From positions 25,002-43,375 of the forward strand of contig DLGQ01000081.1 in NCBI GenBank assembly GCA_002482775.1: 18,374 nucleotides of DNA, in the 5' to 3' direction. Below the pieces are notes generated by a model that had not been told where the DNA came from, searched no databases, and saw only the letters and a program-made list of their open reading frames with translations. This DNA comes from Flavobacteriales bacterium UBA7690 (GTDB lineage Bacteria; Bacteroidota; Bacteroidia; Flavobacteriales_F; PHOS-HE28). The position numbers were made by a program, and so were the translations under genes. This document shows, one piece after another, positions 7,451 to 16,187 of the stretch. Position 1 is the stretch's first letter; each line of letters begins with the position of its first letter.

Positions 7451-8635
7451 GTGGCCATTGCCGCCCCACGGCGGTCATTCTTCCCCTTATCCACGAACGA
7501 GAACTTGGATCAACCCTTGAACCTCCTAAGCAGCCTCCCAGTCCACCTGGTGTTCCTCTCCTTGGTCACCACGTGCTCCAGCGGCCCCGAAGCCGTGCCA
7601 ACGGAAACCTACCCGGTGATCACACCGTTGGTGCAGGACACCGCGCTCTTGAAGAACTACGTGGCCGAGATCCACAGTGTGCAGTTCGTGGAAGTGCGCA
7701 GCCACATCGGTGGCTACATGGAGAAGATCCATGTGGACGAAGGCCAGCTCGTGCATGAAGGACAACCGCTCTTCAATGTGAGCAGTGCGGAGCGCGCACT
7801 GGAGCTGCAACGCGCCAACGCCGCATGGAAAGTCGTTCAGGCAGAGCTGACCGCCGCCGAAGTGGAATTGCGCAACACCGGTTCGCTCGTGGACCAGCAC
7901 ATCTCCTCGCAGGCCGAACTGGACCTGACCCGCGCCCGTGTGGACGCGCTGCGTGCCCGCCTGGAGGAAGCGGCTTCCACGCGTGACCAGGCCGCGCTGA
8001 ACCTCTCGTACGCGCACATCAAGGCACCGTACAGAGGCAAGATCAACCGCATCCCGTTCAAGACGGGCAGCATCGTGCAGGAGGCCGATGTGCTCACCAC
8101 CATTACGGACAACAGCGAAATGTTCGCCTACTTCCACCTATCGGAGCTGGACTACATGCAACTGCGCAGCTCGTTCCGCGACACCACCTTGCGCCGGGTG
8201 ACCTTGCTGCTGCCCAACGGGGTGCCTTACCAACATCAGGGTCGCATCGAGGTGGCCGAGAGCGAGTTCGACCGGGCCACGGGCAACATCGCCATCCGCG
8301 CCCGCTTCCCCAATGCGGAAGGGGTGTTGAAACACGGTGCCAATGCCAACATCGAGCTACGGCGTCCGCTGGAGGATGCCGTGATGGTGCCGCAGCGCTC
8401 CACCTTCGAGGTGCAGGACAAACTGTACGTGATGGTGGTGCGCCCGGACAGCACCGTGGAACAGCGCAACATCACCACCGCCTTCCGGCTGCCAGACCTC
8501 TACGTAGTGCAAAGCGGATTGAAGCCGAACGAAAGCATCGTGTTCGAGGGTGTGCAGCGGTTGCGGCACGAAGACCGCATCATGCCTGTTCCAACAAGCA
8601 CACACGAGGCCCTTAAGAAGATCGGCAGCCACTGA
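7451..8635 (+). CDS. RND efflux periplasmic adaptor (membrane fusion protein)
   Basis: This HlyD/AcrA-type adaptor links the inner-membrane pump to the outer-membrane channel. It shows a first lipoyl half (VRSHIGGYMEKIHVDEGQLVHEG), an alpha-helical hairpin (about residues 115-185), a second lipoyl half (IKAPYRGKINRIPFKTGSIV), then beta-barrel and membrane-proximal domains. An N-terminal hydrophobic stretch ends in SLVTTCSSG, a lipoprotein-like site with Thr rather than Gly/Ala/Ser before the Cys. No ATG exists in frame near this signal. The coordinates use GTG 7451, which puts Cys at residue 43; TTG 7505 or 7517 would give a more normal signal length and may be the true start. The pump gene follows after 12 bases. 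Confidence 0.9.
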   Translation: MAIAAPRRSFFPLSTNENLDQPLNLLSSLPVHLVFLSLVTTCSSGPEAVPTETYPVITPLVQDTALLKNYVAEIHSVQFVEVRSHIGGYMEKIHVDEGQLVHEGQPLFNVSSAERALELQRANAAWKVVQAELTAAEVELRNTGSLVDQHISSQAELDLTRARVDALRARLEEAASTRDQAALNLSYAHIKAPYRGKINRIPFKTGSIVQEADVLTTITDNSEMFAYFHLSELDYMQLRSSFRDTTLRRVTLLLPNGVPYQHQGRIEVAESEFDRATGNIAIRARFPNAEGVLKHGANANIELRRPLEDAVMVPQRSTFEVQDKLYVMVVRPDSTVEQRNITTAFRLPDLYVVQSGLKPNESIVFEGVQRLRHEDRIMPVPTSTHEALKKIGSH

Positions 8636-8647
8636 TCTCGAGCCGCC

Positions 8648-11600
8648 ATGTTCACCCGCTTCATCCACAGGCCCGTCCTTTCCCTCGTCATCTCGGTCAT
8701 CATCATGGTGCTGGGCCTCATTGGCCTGCAGCAACTACCGGTCACACAGTTCCCGGACATCGCACCCCCGGAGGTGAACGTGACCACCAACTACACCGGG
8801 GCCAACGCCGAGACCAGCGTGAAGGCCGTGGTGACCACGTTGGAGCGCGCCATCAACGGCGTGCCCGGCATGCAGTACATGACCAGCGTGAGCGGCAACG
8901 ATGGCGAGAGCATCATCCAGATCATCTTCAAGCCGGGCGTGGATCCCGATCTGGCGGCGGTGAACGTGCAGAATCGCGTGAGCACCACGCTGGACGAACT
9001 TCCCGAGGAAGTGACCAAGGCCGGTGTGGCCGTGGAGAAGGTGCAGAACAGCATGTTGCTCTACATCAATGTGCTCAGTACCGACACCACGTACGACGAG
9101 AAGTTCCTCTACAACTTCGCCGACATCAACATTCTCAAGGAGATCAAGCGGATCGAGGGGGTGGGGTTCGCGGACATCCTGGGCGTGCGCGAGTACGCCA
9201 TGCGCGTGTGGCTGAAGCCGGACCGCATGCGGTTCTACGGTATCGACGCGAACGAGGTGCTCACCAAATTGCGACAGCAGAACGTGGAAGCGGCGCCCGG
9301 CAAGATCGGCGAGAGCTCGGGAAAGCGCTCCCGAACGTTGCAGTATGTGCTGCGCTACACCGGCAAGTTCAACACACCCGAGGAATACAGCAATATCGTG
9401 GTGCGCGCCTCCGGGGAAGGCGAACTCGTGCGGTTGAAGGACATCGCCGATGTGGAATTCGACTCCCAGGACTACAACGTGCTGAGCAAGGAGAACGGCC
9501 GACCTTCTGCCGCGATCATGCTGAAGCAACGCCCGGGCACCAACGCGAAGAAGGTCATCGACGACATCAAGGCCACCATGGCGCGCATCCAGGCCACCGC
9601 ATTCCCGCCGGGCATGACCTACACCTTCAGCTACGATGTGAGCCAGTTCCTCGACGCCTCCATCAGCAGCGTGCTCTGGACCCTGGTCGAAGCCTTCTTC
9701 CTGGTGGCGCTCGTGGTCTACATCTTCCTGCAGGACCTGCGCAGCACGCTCATCCCCATCATCGCCATACCGGTGTCGCTGGTGGGCACCTTCTTCTTCA
9801 TGGACCTGCTCGGTTTCTCCCTTAACCTGATCACCCTCTTCGCCCTGGTGCTCGCCATCGGTATCGTGGTGGACAACGCCATCGTGGTGATCGAGGCCGT
9901 GCATGCCAAGATGGAGAAGACCGGTCTGGGGCCGCGCAAGGCAACGGAGAAGGCGATGAAGGAGATGAGCGGTGCCATCATCGCCATCACGCTGGTGATG
10001 TCGGCCGTGTTCATCCCGGTATCGTTCATGGAAGGTCCCTCGGGCATCTTCTACCGCGAGTTCAGCCTCACCATGGCGATCGCGATCGTCCTCAGCGGGA
10101 TCACGGCCCTCACGCTAACACCCGCGCTGTGCGCCACCTTCCTGAAGAAGGTGGACCACCATGCGCCCCGTCCAGGGCCCCTGGGCCGCTTCTTCACCGC
10201 ATTCAACCGCTGGTACGATGGCATCGGCGCACGTTACAAAACGTTGGTGGGCGCCATCGCGAACCGGCGAACGGTGACGTGGGGCCTGTTGATCGGCTTC
10301 TCCGTAGCCGCCGGTCTCACCGGATCGTTCGTGCCCACGGGCTTCATCCCCAACGAGGACCAGGGGACCATCTATGCCAATATCAACGCGCCCAACGGCG
10401 CCACCCTGGAACGCACCGAACGCTTGGCAGATGAGATCCAGCAGGTGGCCGACAGCCTTGATGCCGTGGCCAACGTGAGCAGCCTCGCGGGCTACAGCCT
10501 GCTTTCCGAAGGCACCGGCGCCACCTACGGCATGAACCTGATCAGCCTCAAGAACTGGGACGATCGCACACAGAACGACCAAGAGGTGATCCGGGAGCTT
10601 ATCGAACGCACCAGGCACATCAAGGATGGCGAGGTCGAATTCTTCACGCCGCCGGCCGTGCCGGGTTACGGCAACTCCAGCGGTTTCGAACTGCGCCTAC
10701 TGGACCGCTCCGGCGGCGACGACCTCGGTGCCCTGCAACAGGTCAGTAATGATTTCGTGCGTGTCCTGAACCAGCGACCCGAGATCAGCAACGCGTTCAC
10801 CACGTTCAACGCCAGCTTCCCACAATACCTGCTGCACATGGACATGGACAAGGCGGCCGAGAAGGGCATCACAGCCGAACATGCCATGGGCACCTTGCAG
10901 ACGATGATCGGCAGCGAATACGCCACCAACTTCATCCGCTTCGCGCAGATGTACCGCGTGATGGTGCAGGCCGATCCCGACTTCCGCGCAGAACCCGACG
11001 ACATCCTGAAGTTCTACCTGAAGAACGATCAGGGCGAGCTGGTGCCCTACAGCACCTTCCTGCGGATCGAGAAGGTCTATGGTCCGGAGCAGATCACGCG
11101 CTACAACATGTATCCATCCGCCATGGTGAACGGCCAACCCGCACCGGGCTACAGCAGCGGCGATGCGATCCAGGCCATCCGCGAAGTGGCCGGGAAGGAA
11201 CTGCCGCGCGGCTACGGATACGACTGGGCAGGCTCCTCACGCGACCAGGCCAACGCCGGCGACCAGGCCATGGTGATCTTCGCCATCAGCCTGCTCTTCG
11301 TGTACCTGGTGCTGGCCGCGCAGTACGAGAGCTTCCTGCTGCCGCTGCCGGTGATCCTCTCACTGCCCGTGGGCGTGTTCGGCGCACTGTTCTTCCTCCT
11401 GATCATGGGGCTGGAGAACAACATCTACGCCCAGATCGCCATGGTGATGTTGATCGGCATCCTGGCCAAGAACGCCATCCTGATCATTGAATTCGCCACC
11501 ATGCGCCACCGCGCAGGAGCCACGCCGTTCGATGCCGCTGTGGAGGCCGCGAACGACCGCCTCCGCCCGATCCTGATGACCAGCTTCGCCTTCATCGCGG

Positions 11601-11803
11601 GCCTGATCCCGCTGATGATGGCCGGCGGCGCTGGCAAGATCGGCAACAACACCATCGGTTCCGCAGCCGCTGGAGGCATGCTCTTCGGAACCATCTTCGG
11701 TGTGATCGTGGTGCCCGGCCTCTACGTGGTCTTCGCCACCCTGGCAGACCGCCTCAAGCGTTCCGGCCGCAAGGACGAGGTCACATTCACCGGAACGCTT
11801 TGA
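8648..11803 (+). CDS. RND efflux pump, HAE1 (AcrB-like) family
   Basis: This 1051-residue inner-membrane transporter exports hydrophobic or amphiphilic compounds using the proton gradient. It has the duplicated RND layout: TM1 near residues 10-30, a large periplasmic loop, TM2-6 from about 340, a second periplasmic loop from about 560, and TM8-12 near the end. Helix 4 carries GIVVDNAIVVIEA, so the AcrB Asp407-Asp408 pair appears as Asp409-Asn410. Helix 10 keeps the essential lysine in GILAKNAILIIEFA. The FIPNEDQG segment after TM7 is typical of HAE1 pumps. The stop overlaps the TTG preceding the next gene and the outer-membrane factor ATG follows 5 bases later. Substrate range cannot be read from the sequence. 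Confidence 0.96.
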   Translation: MFTRFIHRPVLSLVISVIIMVLGLIGLQQLPVTQFPDIAPPEVNVTTNYTGANAETSVKAVVTTLERAINGVPGMQYMTSVSGNDGESIIQIIFKPGVDPDLAAVNVQNRVSTTLDELPEEVTKAGVAVEKVQNSMLLYINVLSTDTTYDEKFLYNFADINILKEIKRIEGVGFADILGVREYAMRVWLKPDRMRFYGIDANEVLTKLRQQNVEAAPGKIGESSGKRSRTLQYVLRYTGKFNTPEEYSNIVVRASGEGELVRLKDIADVEFDSQDYNVLSKENGRPSAAIMLKQRPGTNAKKVIDDIKATMARIQATAFPPGMTYTFSYDVSQFLDASISSVLWTLVEAFFLVALVVYIFLQDLRSTLIPIIAIPVSLVGTFFFMDLLGFSLNLITLFALVLAIGIVVDNAIVVIEAVHAKMEKTGLGPRKATEKAMKEMSGAIIAITLVMSAVFIPVSFMEGPSGIFYREFSLTMAIAIVLSGITALTLTPALCATFLKKVDHHAPRPGPLGRFFTAFNRWYDGIGARYKTLVGAIANRRTVTWGLLIGFSVAAGLTGSFVPTGFIPNEDQGTIYANINAPNGATLERTERLADEIQQVADSLDAVANVSSLAGYSLLSEGTGATYGMNLISLKNWDDRTQNDQEVIRELIERTRHIKDGEVEFFTPPAVPGYGNSSGFELRLLDRSGGDDLGALQQVSNDFVRVLNQRPEISNAFTTFNASFPQYLLHMDMDKAAEKGITAEHAMGTLQTMIGSEYATNFIRFAQMYRVMVQADPDFRAEPDDILKFYLKNDQGELVPYSTFLRIEKVYGPEQITRYNMYPSAMVNGQPAPGYSSGDAIQAIREVAGKELPRGYGYDWAGSSRDQANAGDQAMVIFAISLLFVYLVLAAQYESFLLPLPVILSLPVGVFGALFFLLIMGLENNIYAQIAMVMLIGILAKNAILIIEFATMRHRAGATPFDAAVEAANDRLRPILMTSFAFIAGLIPLMMAGGAGKIGNNTIGSAAAGGMLFGTIFGVIVVPGLYVVFATLADRLKRSGRKDEVTFTGTL

Positions 11804-11808
11804 GCACC

Positions 11809-13248
11809 ATGGCCCGCATCAACCTTCCCGCCCTGGCCCTGGGTGCCGTCCTCCTCACCGGTTGCGCCTCCCTGGAGGATCCGCTGAAGACCCCGCAGCA
11901 GGCCCAGCCAGCAACCTATGCCGGCACCACCGCCGACACCGCCAATGCCGCCTCCACCAACTGGCGCACCTACTTCAACGACCCGTTGCTCGCGCAGTTG
12001 ATCGACACCGCGCTGGCCCGCAACCTGGACCTGCAGGTGGCGCTGCAGCGCGTGGAGATGGCCCGTGCCGGGGCCCGTGCCGCGCGCGGCGCACAACTGC
12101 CCACCGTGGGCCTCAACACCACGGGGGCCATGCGCCGCTTCGGCCTCTACACCATGGACGGCGCCGGCAACATCGTCACCGAGATCCAGCCCGGCAAGCT
12201 CGTGCCCTTGGACCTGCCCGATCTCCACATCGCCCTGCAGGCCACCTGGGAGGTGGACATCTGGGGGCGCCTGCGCAACCAGCGCAAAGCGGCCCTTTCG
12301 CGCATGCTGGCCAGCCGTGAAGGAGCCCACCTGGTGATGACCAACGTGGTGGCCGATGTGGCCGTGGCCTACTACGAACTGGTGGCGCTGGACAAGGAGC
12401 TGGCCATCTTCGGAGAAACGGTGGTGCGCCAGGAGGAGGCCCTCAACGTGATCCAACGGCAGAAGGACGCCGGACGTGCCAACGAGTTGGCCGTGCAGCA
12501 GTTCCAGGCCCAGCTTCTGGGCACCAAGGCCCTCCAGAAGGAGACCGAACAGCGCATCGTGGCCACCGAGAACTTCATCAACCTGCTGCTGGGCCGCTTT
12601 CCGCAACCCGTGCCACGCCAGGCCGCCAGCCTAACGGGGCCGCTGCCCGCCGATCCAGCGGTGGGCCTGCCCGCGCAACTGCTGCGCAACCGGCCAGACA
12701 TCCGCGCCGCAGAGCTGGAGGTGATGGCCGCACGGTTCGACCTCAAGGCCGCCCGCGCCGCCTTCCTGCCCAACCTGAACATCACCGCGGGCTATGGCTA
12801 CCAGGCATTCGACCCCAGCTTGCTCTTCGCCAGCCCGGCATCCCTTGCCTACCACGCCGTGGGCGGCCTGTTCACCCCACTGCTCAACCGCAACGCCCTC
12901 AAGGCGCGGTTCCGGGAGGCCAGCGCCCAGCAGCTCGCCACCGTGCTCACCTACCAGCAACGCATCATCACCGGTCACGTCGAGGTGATGAACGAACTGA
13001 GCAACCTGGGCAAACTGCGCGAGGCGGGTGACCTCCGCCGCCAGCGGAATGATGTGCTGCAGGCCTCGGTGGACGTTTCGCGGGAACTGTACCGCAATGC
13101 CAAGGCCGGATACCTCGAAGTGCTCCTGGCACAACAGAACGCACTCGCCGCCAACCTGGAACTGGTGGATGTGCAGAAACGCCAACGCTTCGCGGTGGTG
13201 GATCTGTACAAGGCCCTCGGTGGCGGATGGACCAACCTTCGTCAATGA
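11809..13248 (+). CDS. RND efflux outer-membrane factor lipoprotein (NodT/OprM-type)
   Basis: This TolC-fold channel protein completes the tripartite pump. It has 479 residues, normal for the family. The signal peptide ends in a canonical lipobox, LLTGC, with Cys19 to be lipidated. Two homologous OEP repeats follow: one begins near NWRTYFNDPLLAQLIDTAL, the second near LLRNRPDIRAAELEVMAAR, the hallmark of NodT-type factors. The last part, GYLEVLLAQQNALAANLELVD, is also conserved. ATG 11809 is chosen over the TTG at 11800 because it lies just after the pump stop and gives a proper lipoprotein signal. Confidence 0.95.
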   Translation: MARINLPALALGAVLLTGCASLEDPLKTPQQAQPATYAGTTADTANAASTNWRTYFNDPLLAQLIDTALARNLDLQVALQRVEMARAGARAARGAQLPTVGLNTTGAMRRFGLYTMDGAGNIVTEIQPGKLVPLDLPDLHIALQATWEVDIWGRLRNQRKAALSRMLASREGAHLVMTNVVADVAVAYYELVALDKELAIFGETVVRQEEALNVIQRQKDAGRANELAVQQFQAQLLGTKALQKETEQRIVATENFINLLLGRFPQPVPRQAASLTGPLPADPAVGLPAQLLRNRPDIRAAELEVMAARFDLKAARAAFLPNLNITAGYGYQAFDPSLLFASPASLAYHAVGGLFTPLLNRNALKARFREASAQQLATVLTYQQRIITGHVEVMNELSNLGKLREAGDLRRQRNDVLQASVDVSRELYRNAKAGYLEVLLAQQNALAANLELVDVQKRQRFAVVDLYKALGGGWTNLRQ

Positions 13249-13325
13249 CCCCGGCCCGCGGACGGCGACTCCGGGTAGGGGTGGTCCGGACACTGCTGCC
13301 CCAGGGGCGGCCAGCGTTATCACCA

Positions 13326-13349
13326 CACGGTAGCAGGCCAACTACCGTG
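13326..13349 (+). terminator. Hairpin downstream of the efflux operon
   Basis: CACGGTAG (13326-13333) and CTACCGTG (13342-13349) form a perfect 8-bp stem with an 8-base loop, 77 bases after the outer-membrane factor stop. No T-run follows, so it may be a 3'-end stabiliser or a weak terminator rather than a classic intrinsic one. Confidence 0.4.
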
Positions 13350-13398
13350 ACACAACAGAAGAACGGCGCCTTTTCCGGCTTGCGCCCCAGCCCGATAC

Positions 13399-13575
13399 AT
13401 GGAAAAGCAGCTGATCAAGATGCGGTTCCTGTATAGAGGTCGGCACATCGGGATCGGTATCATCTACCAGGAGCACGGTTGGCGCATAGCCGCCCTCGGT
13501 AAGAAGAGGGCTGCGCAACACATGCCCCCGACCTCCAACTTCAGACACACGGATAAGAAGGAACGGATGCAGTGA
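13399..13575 (+). CDS. Possible small basic protein, 58 residues, unknown
   Basis: I do not recognise this ORF. It starts MEKQLIKMRFLYRGRHIG and ends KKERMQ before TGA. By my hand count GC is about 52%, 41% and 78% at codon positions 1, 2 and 3, the order expected for real genes in a high-GC genome. The opposite-strand frames over the same bases do not show that order. The product is strongly basic (13 Lys/Arg against 4 acidic residues), with a middle (IGIGIIYQEHGWRIAALG) that reads like a small beta-sheet. It sits alone in the 445-base gap between the efflux operon and the convergent T9SS gene. No clear ribosome-binding site was seen. It could be a real small gene or a remnant. Confidence 0.4.
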   Translation: MEKQLIKMRFLYRGRHIGIGIIYQEHGWRIAALGKKRAAQHMPPTSNFRHTDKKERMQ

Positions 13576-13693
13576 CCAACCCCGCTGCGCAAGGCTTGCG
13601 AGAACGGAACACCCGGCGTGGGTCTGGCGCGCACCCTGCTAAGGCCTAGGATACGCATGGGGATCCGTTGCTCCACCTTCTGCGCCAGGGCGA

Positions 13694-14407
13694 TCAGTGC
13701 ATGATCTGCAACTTGCTACTACGCACCCAGGCAGGGGTGGAGAGCACCACACTGTATTGGCCGCTCTGGAGGCCGCTCAGGTCGATATCCATGAAGGTGC
13801 CCGTTGTGGTTGCGGCCGTGTTGGCGTACACCGTGCGCCCACCGATATCCATTATCCGAATGTCCACAGCCGTGTTGCCGAGGTCTGCCAAACGAAGGTG
13901 CGATCCACGCGTTACAGGGTTCGGGTACATCGTGAATCGTTCGCCGAGCATGCCTTCGATGCCAGCCGTGCCGCTGTTGGCCGCAACGGTCCACTCCCAA
14001 TCCCAAGCATCACGGAACCCATCCACCGAAACGCAGGAGATCGTGTCGTTGGATATCATTTTCATCACCAGGTGGGCCCCTGTGCTCACGAACACCATCC
14101 CGGCCAGTTCCGTGGTCTCCGGTCCACCGAGGACGACCATCGGCGTACCCAGGGTGTCCGGCCCATCGTGGATCGCCAAGCGGTCGCCCATGTCTGGTCC
14201 GAGGGTACCTGAGTTGAATTGCAGCACCAAGGGCTCACCACACTCGCTTTGCCAGTGCCACACATGGTTGTCGTTGTCCACATAGCAATAGATGTCGGGG
14301 ATGGGGTCGTTGTTGCAGGGTATGATGATGGGTGCCTGGGCAGAAGTATCGCAGGCCATGGTCAGCAGCACGGTGCCGGTGGTCAGCAGTGGAAGAAGTG
14401 TGCGCAT
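13694..14407 (-). CDS. Secreted protein with CUB-like region and T9SS type A sorting domain
   Basis: This 237-residue protein is predicted to be exported by Sec and then carried across the outer membrane by the type IX system. The signal peptide (MRTLLPLLTT... to AQA near residue 25) supports the start at 14407; the frame runs upstream to 14608 but without signal-like sequence. Residues about 30-145 hold five cysteines in or beside it and a CUB-like pattern (GEPLVLQFNSG, DRLAIHDGPDTLGTPM). The C-terminal ~75 residues are a type A sorting domain: MYPNPVTRG, VDIRIMDIGGRTVY, DLSGLQSGQYSVVL and final KLQIMH. It lies 249 bases downstream of another T9SS cargo gene on the same strand. The ligand or activity is unknown. 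Confidence 0.85.
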   Translation of the reverse strand: MRTLLPLLTTGTVLLTMACDTSAQAPIIIPCNNDPIPDIYCYVDNDNHVWHWQSECGEPLVLQFNSGTLGPDMGDRLAIHDGPDTLGTPMVVLGGPETTELAGMVFVSTGAHLVMKMISNDTISCVSVDGFRDAWDWEWTVAANSGTAGIEGMLGERFTMYPNPVTRGSHLRLADLGNTAVDIRIMDIGGRTVYANTAATTTGTFMDIDLSGLQSGQYSVVLSTPAWVRSSKLQIMH

Positions 14408-14442
14408 GTGGTTGTTGATGGTGGCGATGCGTGTGTGTGGAA

Positions 14443-14450
14443 CAAAGATG
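14443..14450 (-). promoter_or_regulatory. Possible Bacteroidota -7 box upstream of the CUB-like gene
   Basis: Read on the minus strand this is CATCTTTG, matching five of the six fixed bases of the Bacteroidota TAnnTTTG element. It would place a start about 30 bases before the ATG at 14407. No TTG -33 element was found at the usual distance, so the call is weak. Confidence 0.25.
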
Positions 14451-14656
14451 GATCTTACGTCTTGGAGGTCGCGTACGGCACGCTGCGGTAGAACTGGGCT
14501 TCCATAGGTCCACGGTTCTGTGTGGACGCACCCCTGGATGAGGCATGGGCACAGGTCCGGTTCTTTTCGGTCATCTTCAACCTCGCAACCACCGATAGTT
14601 CTGCTCATGCATACGTCAGGGGTTCTTCCCGAGACCTTTCGAGGTTCAGGGGTGCT

Positions 14657-15925
14657 CTAGTGCATCACCACCACCGCCCGGGTGGTCACGCCGTGTGCGT
14701 TATGCAGTACCGCCTGCAGCATTCCGTTCGGGAGGTCCGTAACATCGGCGTAGGTCGTAGGGCCTGTAAGCAGGACGCTGCGCACCTTGCGACCGGTGGC
14801 ATCGAACAAGTCCAGTGTGCCGGTGCCGAATTCCGTAGGTAGCGTAAGCGTGAACCCGTCCGCAGTGGGGTTGGGGTGGATGGACCACTCCATGGAGGTA
14901 GCCTCGGGCACTGCGGTTACCAGTCCCGCGCAGTCCGGATCACCAATGAACGGATCCACCAGCACCAGACCCAACGCGAGGTTGTCCATGGCGTGGAGAA
15001 TGGTGCTCTCGATCGCGTCGGCATCGTCGGTGCAGAAACAATTCCCGGCCAGGTTCGCCGTGTTCACCGCACCCGCGACACGTTCGATGTTCCACACCGT
15101 GTTATCGCAAATGCGATTGCCCACGAATTGCACCGTATCGAAAAAAGTGCCCATGCGAATGCCGATCCCGTTCCCCACCACCGTGTTGTTCGTGAACCGG
15201 TTGTTCTCGTTGTTCCAACCCCCGTCCACCGCGATAGTGTTGCCGGTGAACGTGTTGCCATCGGTAAGGCCAGCGGGCATCAGCGCCAACTCATTGTCCA
15301 GGAAGGTACACCCGGTCACACGGTTGGCACCGCTCACGGCCACCCCGTTCTCCATGAAGGTGCATTCCGTTACGGTGTAGAAGTTGGCATCGCCAAGCGC
15401 CCAGTCGTTGTCCTGGAACATGCACCGCTCGAAGTTGAAACGGCCCGGTGCGAACCATCCACTAGCGCCGTAAAAGGCCTGTTGATTGTTGGTGAATTCA
15501 CAATCGATGAAGTTGTAGGGCGTGTGGTTGGCCTCATCCAAATTCATGAATACCAAGGCTTGGCTGCCGCGGCAATGCTCCATTTGCACCTGGTTGGTGT
15601 CATCCCACGCCAGCAGCACGCCGCGCACGAGGAAACCATCCCACTGGCTGTTCAGTCCGCTGAAACTGATCGGCTGCTCTGCCGTGCCCACCGCCCTTAG
15701 CCGCCCGTTCCGAAGCTCTATCCCTTTGGTGCTCGCCACACGCACCTCCACGCCGGGTTCTATGGTGAGGGTGGCGGTTTCGAACACCACAAGGTCATCC
15801 ATCACGTGGTACGGACTATTGGCCAAGGTCCAGGTCACATCACTGAAGATGCCCCCGGAAACGTTGGTCTGTGCGGCTACCTGGCCCATGGAAAGGGCAA
15901 GGATCAATACGGTAAGGTTGCGCAT
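14657..15925 (-). CDS. Secreted beta-helix protein with T9SS type A sorting domain
   Basis: This 422-residue protein starts with a clear signal peptide (MRNLTVLILALSMGQVAA, cut before Q19). Residues about 40-330 read as a right-handed parallel beta-helix of the pectate-lyase-like type, with recurring short turns such as CEFTNNQQAF, CMFQDNDWAL, CTFMENGVAV, CTFLDNELAL and NRFTNNTVVGNGIGI. A type A T9SS sorting domain closes the protein (SIHPNPTADGF near 348, DLFDATGRKV, then DLPNGMLQAVLHN and RAVVVMH). No catalytic residues of a specific lyase could be assigned, so a surface adhesin or polysaccharide-binding role is as likely as an enzyme. TAnnTTAG (minus strand, 15970-15977) lies about 45 bases upstream as a possible -7 box. 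Confidence 0.88.
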   Translation of the reverse strand: MRNLTVLILALSMGQVAAQTNVSGGIFSDVTWTLANSPYHVMDDLVVFETATLTIEPGVEVRVASTKGIELRNGRLRAVGTAEQPISFSGLNSQWDGFLVRGVLLAWDDTNQVQMEHCRGSQALVFMNLDEANHTPYNFIDCEFTNNQQAFYGASGWFAPGRFNFERCMFQDNDWALGDANFYTVTECTFMENGVAVSGANRVTGCTFLDNELALMPAGLTDGNTFTGNTIAVDGGWNNENNRFTNNTVVGNGIGIRMGTFFDTVQFVGNRICDNTVWNIERVAGAVNTANLAGNCFCTDDADAIESTILHAMDNLALGLVLVDPFIGDPDCAGLVTAVPEATSMEWSIHPNPTADGFTLTLPTEFGTGTLDLFDATGRKVRSVLLTGPTTYADVTDLPNGMLQAVLHNAHGVTTRAVVVMH

Positions 15926-16187
15926 GAGAGCGTGCGTTATGAGCGTGTTGTTCGTGAGAGCGAACGGTGCTAAACTAAGGGTGAAGCACCGTGCGGCGTG
16001 CCGAACATAGCGCCAAGCCGGTAGCCTATCGCATCGGCGAAAGGGTACTTATCGCCAGAAGATCCAACGCCTCCTCGAGATGTGTGGTCGTGGCTGGCGC
16101 ACGGCCTCCGAAGAAGGAAGACCAGTGCGCAGGTTTGCGGCACCCTGCACAGTAAAATTCGTAGGTTCGAACTGATCGCCTCACCTG
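15926..16187. other. Intergenic region between divergent genes
   Basis: This 262-base stretch separates the minus-strand beta-helix gene from the plus-strand FISUMP gene and must hold both promoters. A possible -7 box for the minus gene (TAGTTTAG, minus strand) lies at 15970-15977. GTTCG/CGAAC (15950-15954/15961-15965) forms a short hairpin in that gene's leader. No good TAnnTTTG box was found for the plus gene, and no coding sequence was seen. Confidence 0.4.

Noticed and set aside
13625..13640. TGGCGCGCACCCTGCT, a GG-N10-GC sigma-54-like motif
   Set aside because: It points toward the 3' end of a minus-strand gene with no plus-strand gene downstream, so it is probably chance.
13342..13676. 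Minus-strand 68- and 70-residue ORFs in the gap after the efflux operon
   Set aside because: Their codon-position GC order is atypical, and the plus-strand 58-residue frame explains the composition better.
16160..16180. tRNA T-arm-like GGTTCGAACT
   Set aside because: The bases around the loop do not pair as a T-stem and no acceptor, D or anticodon arms could be built.
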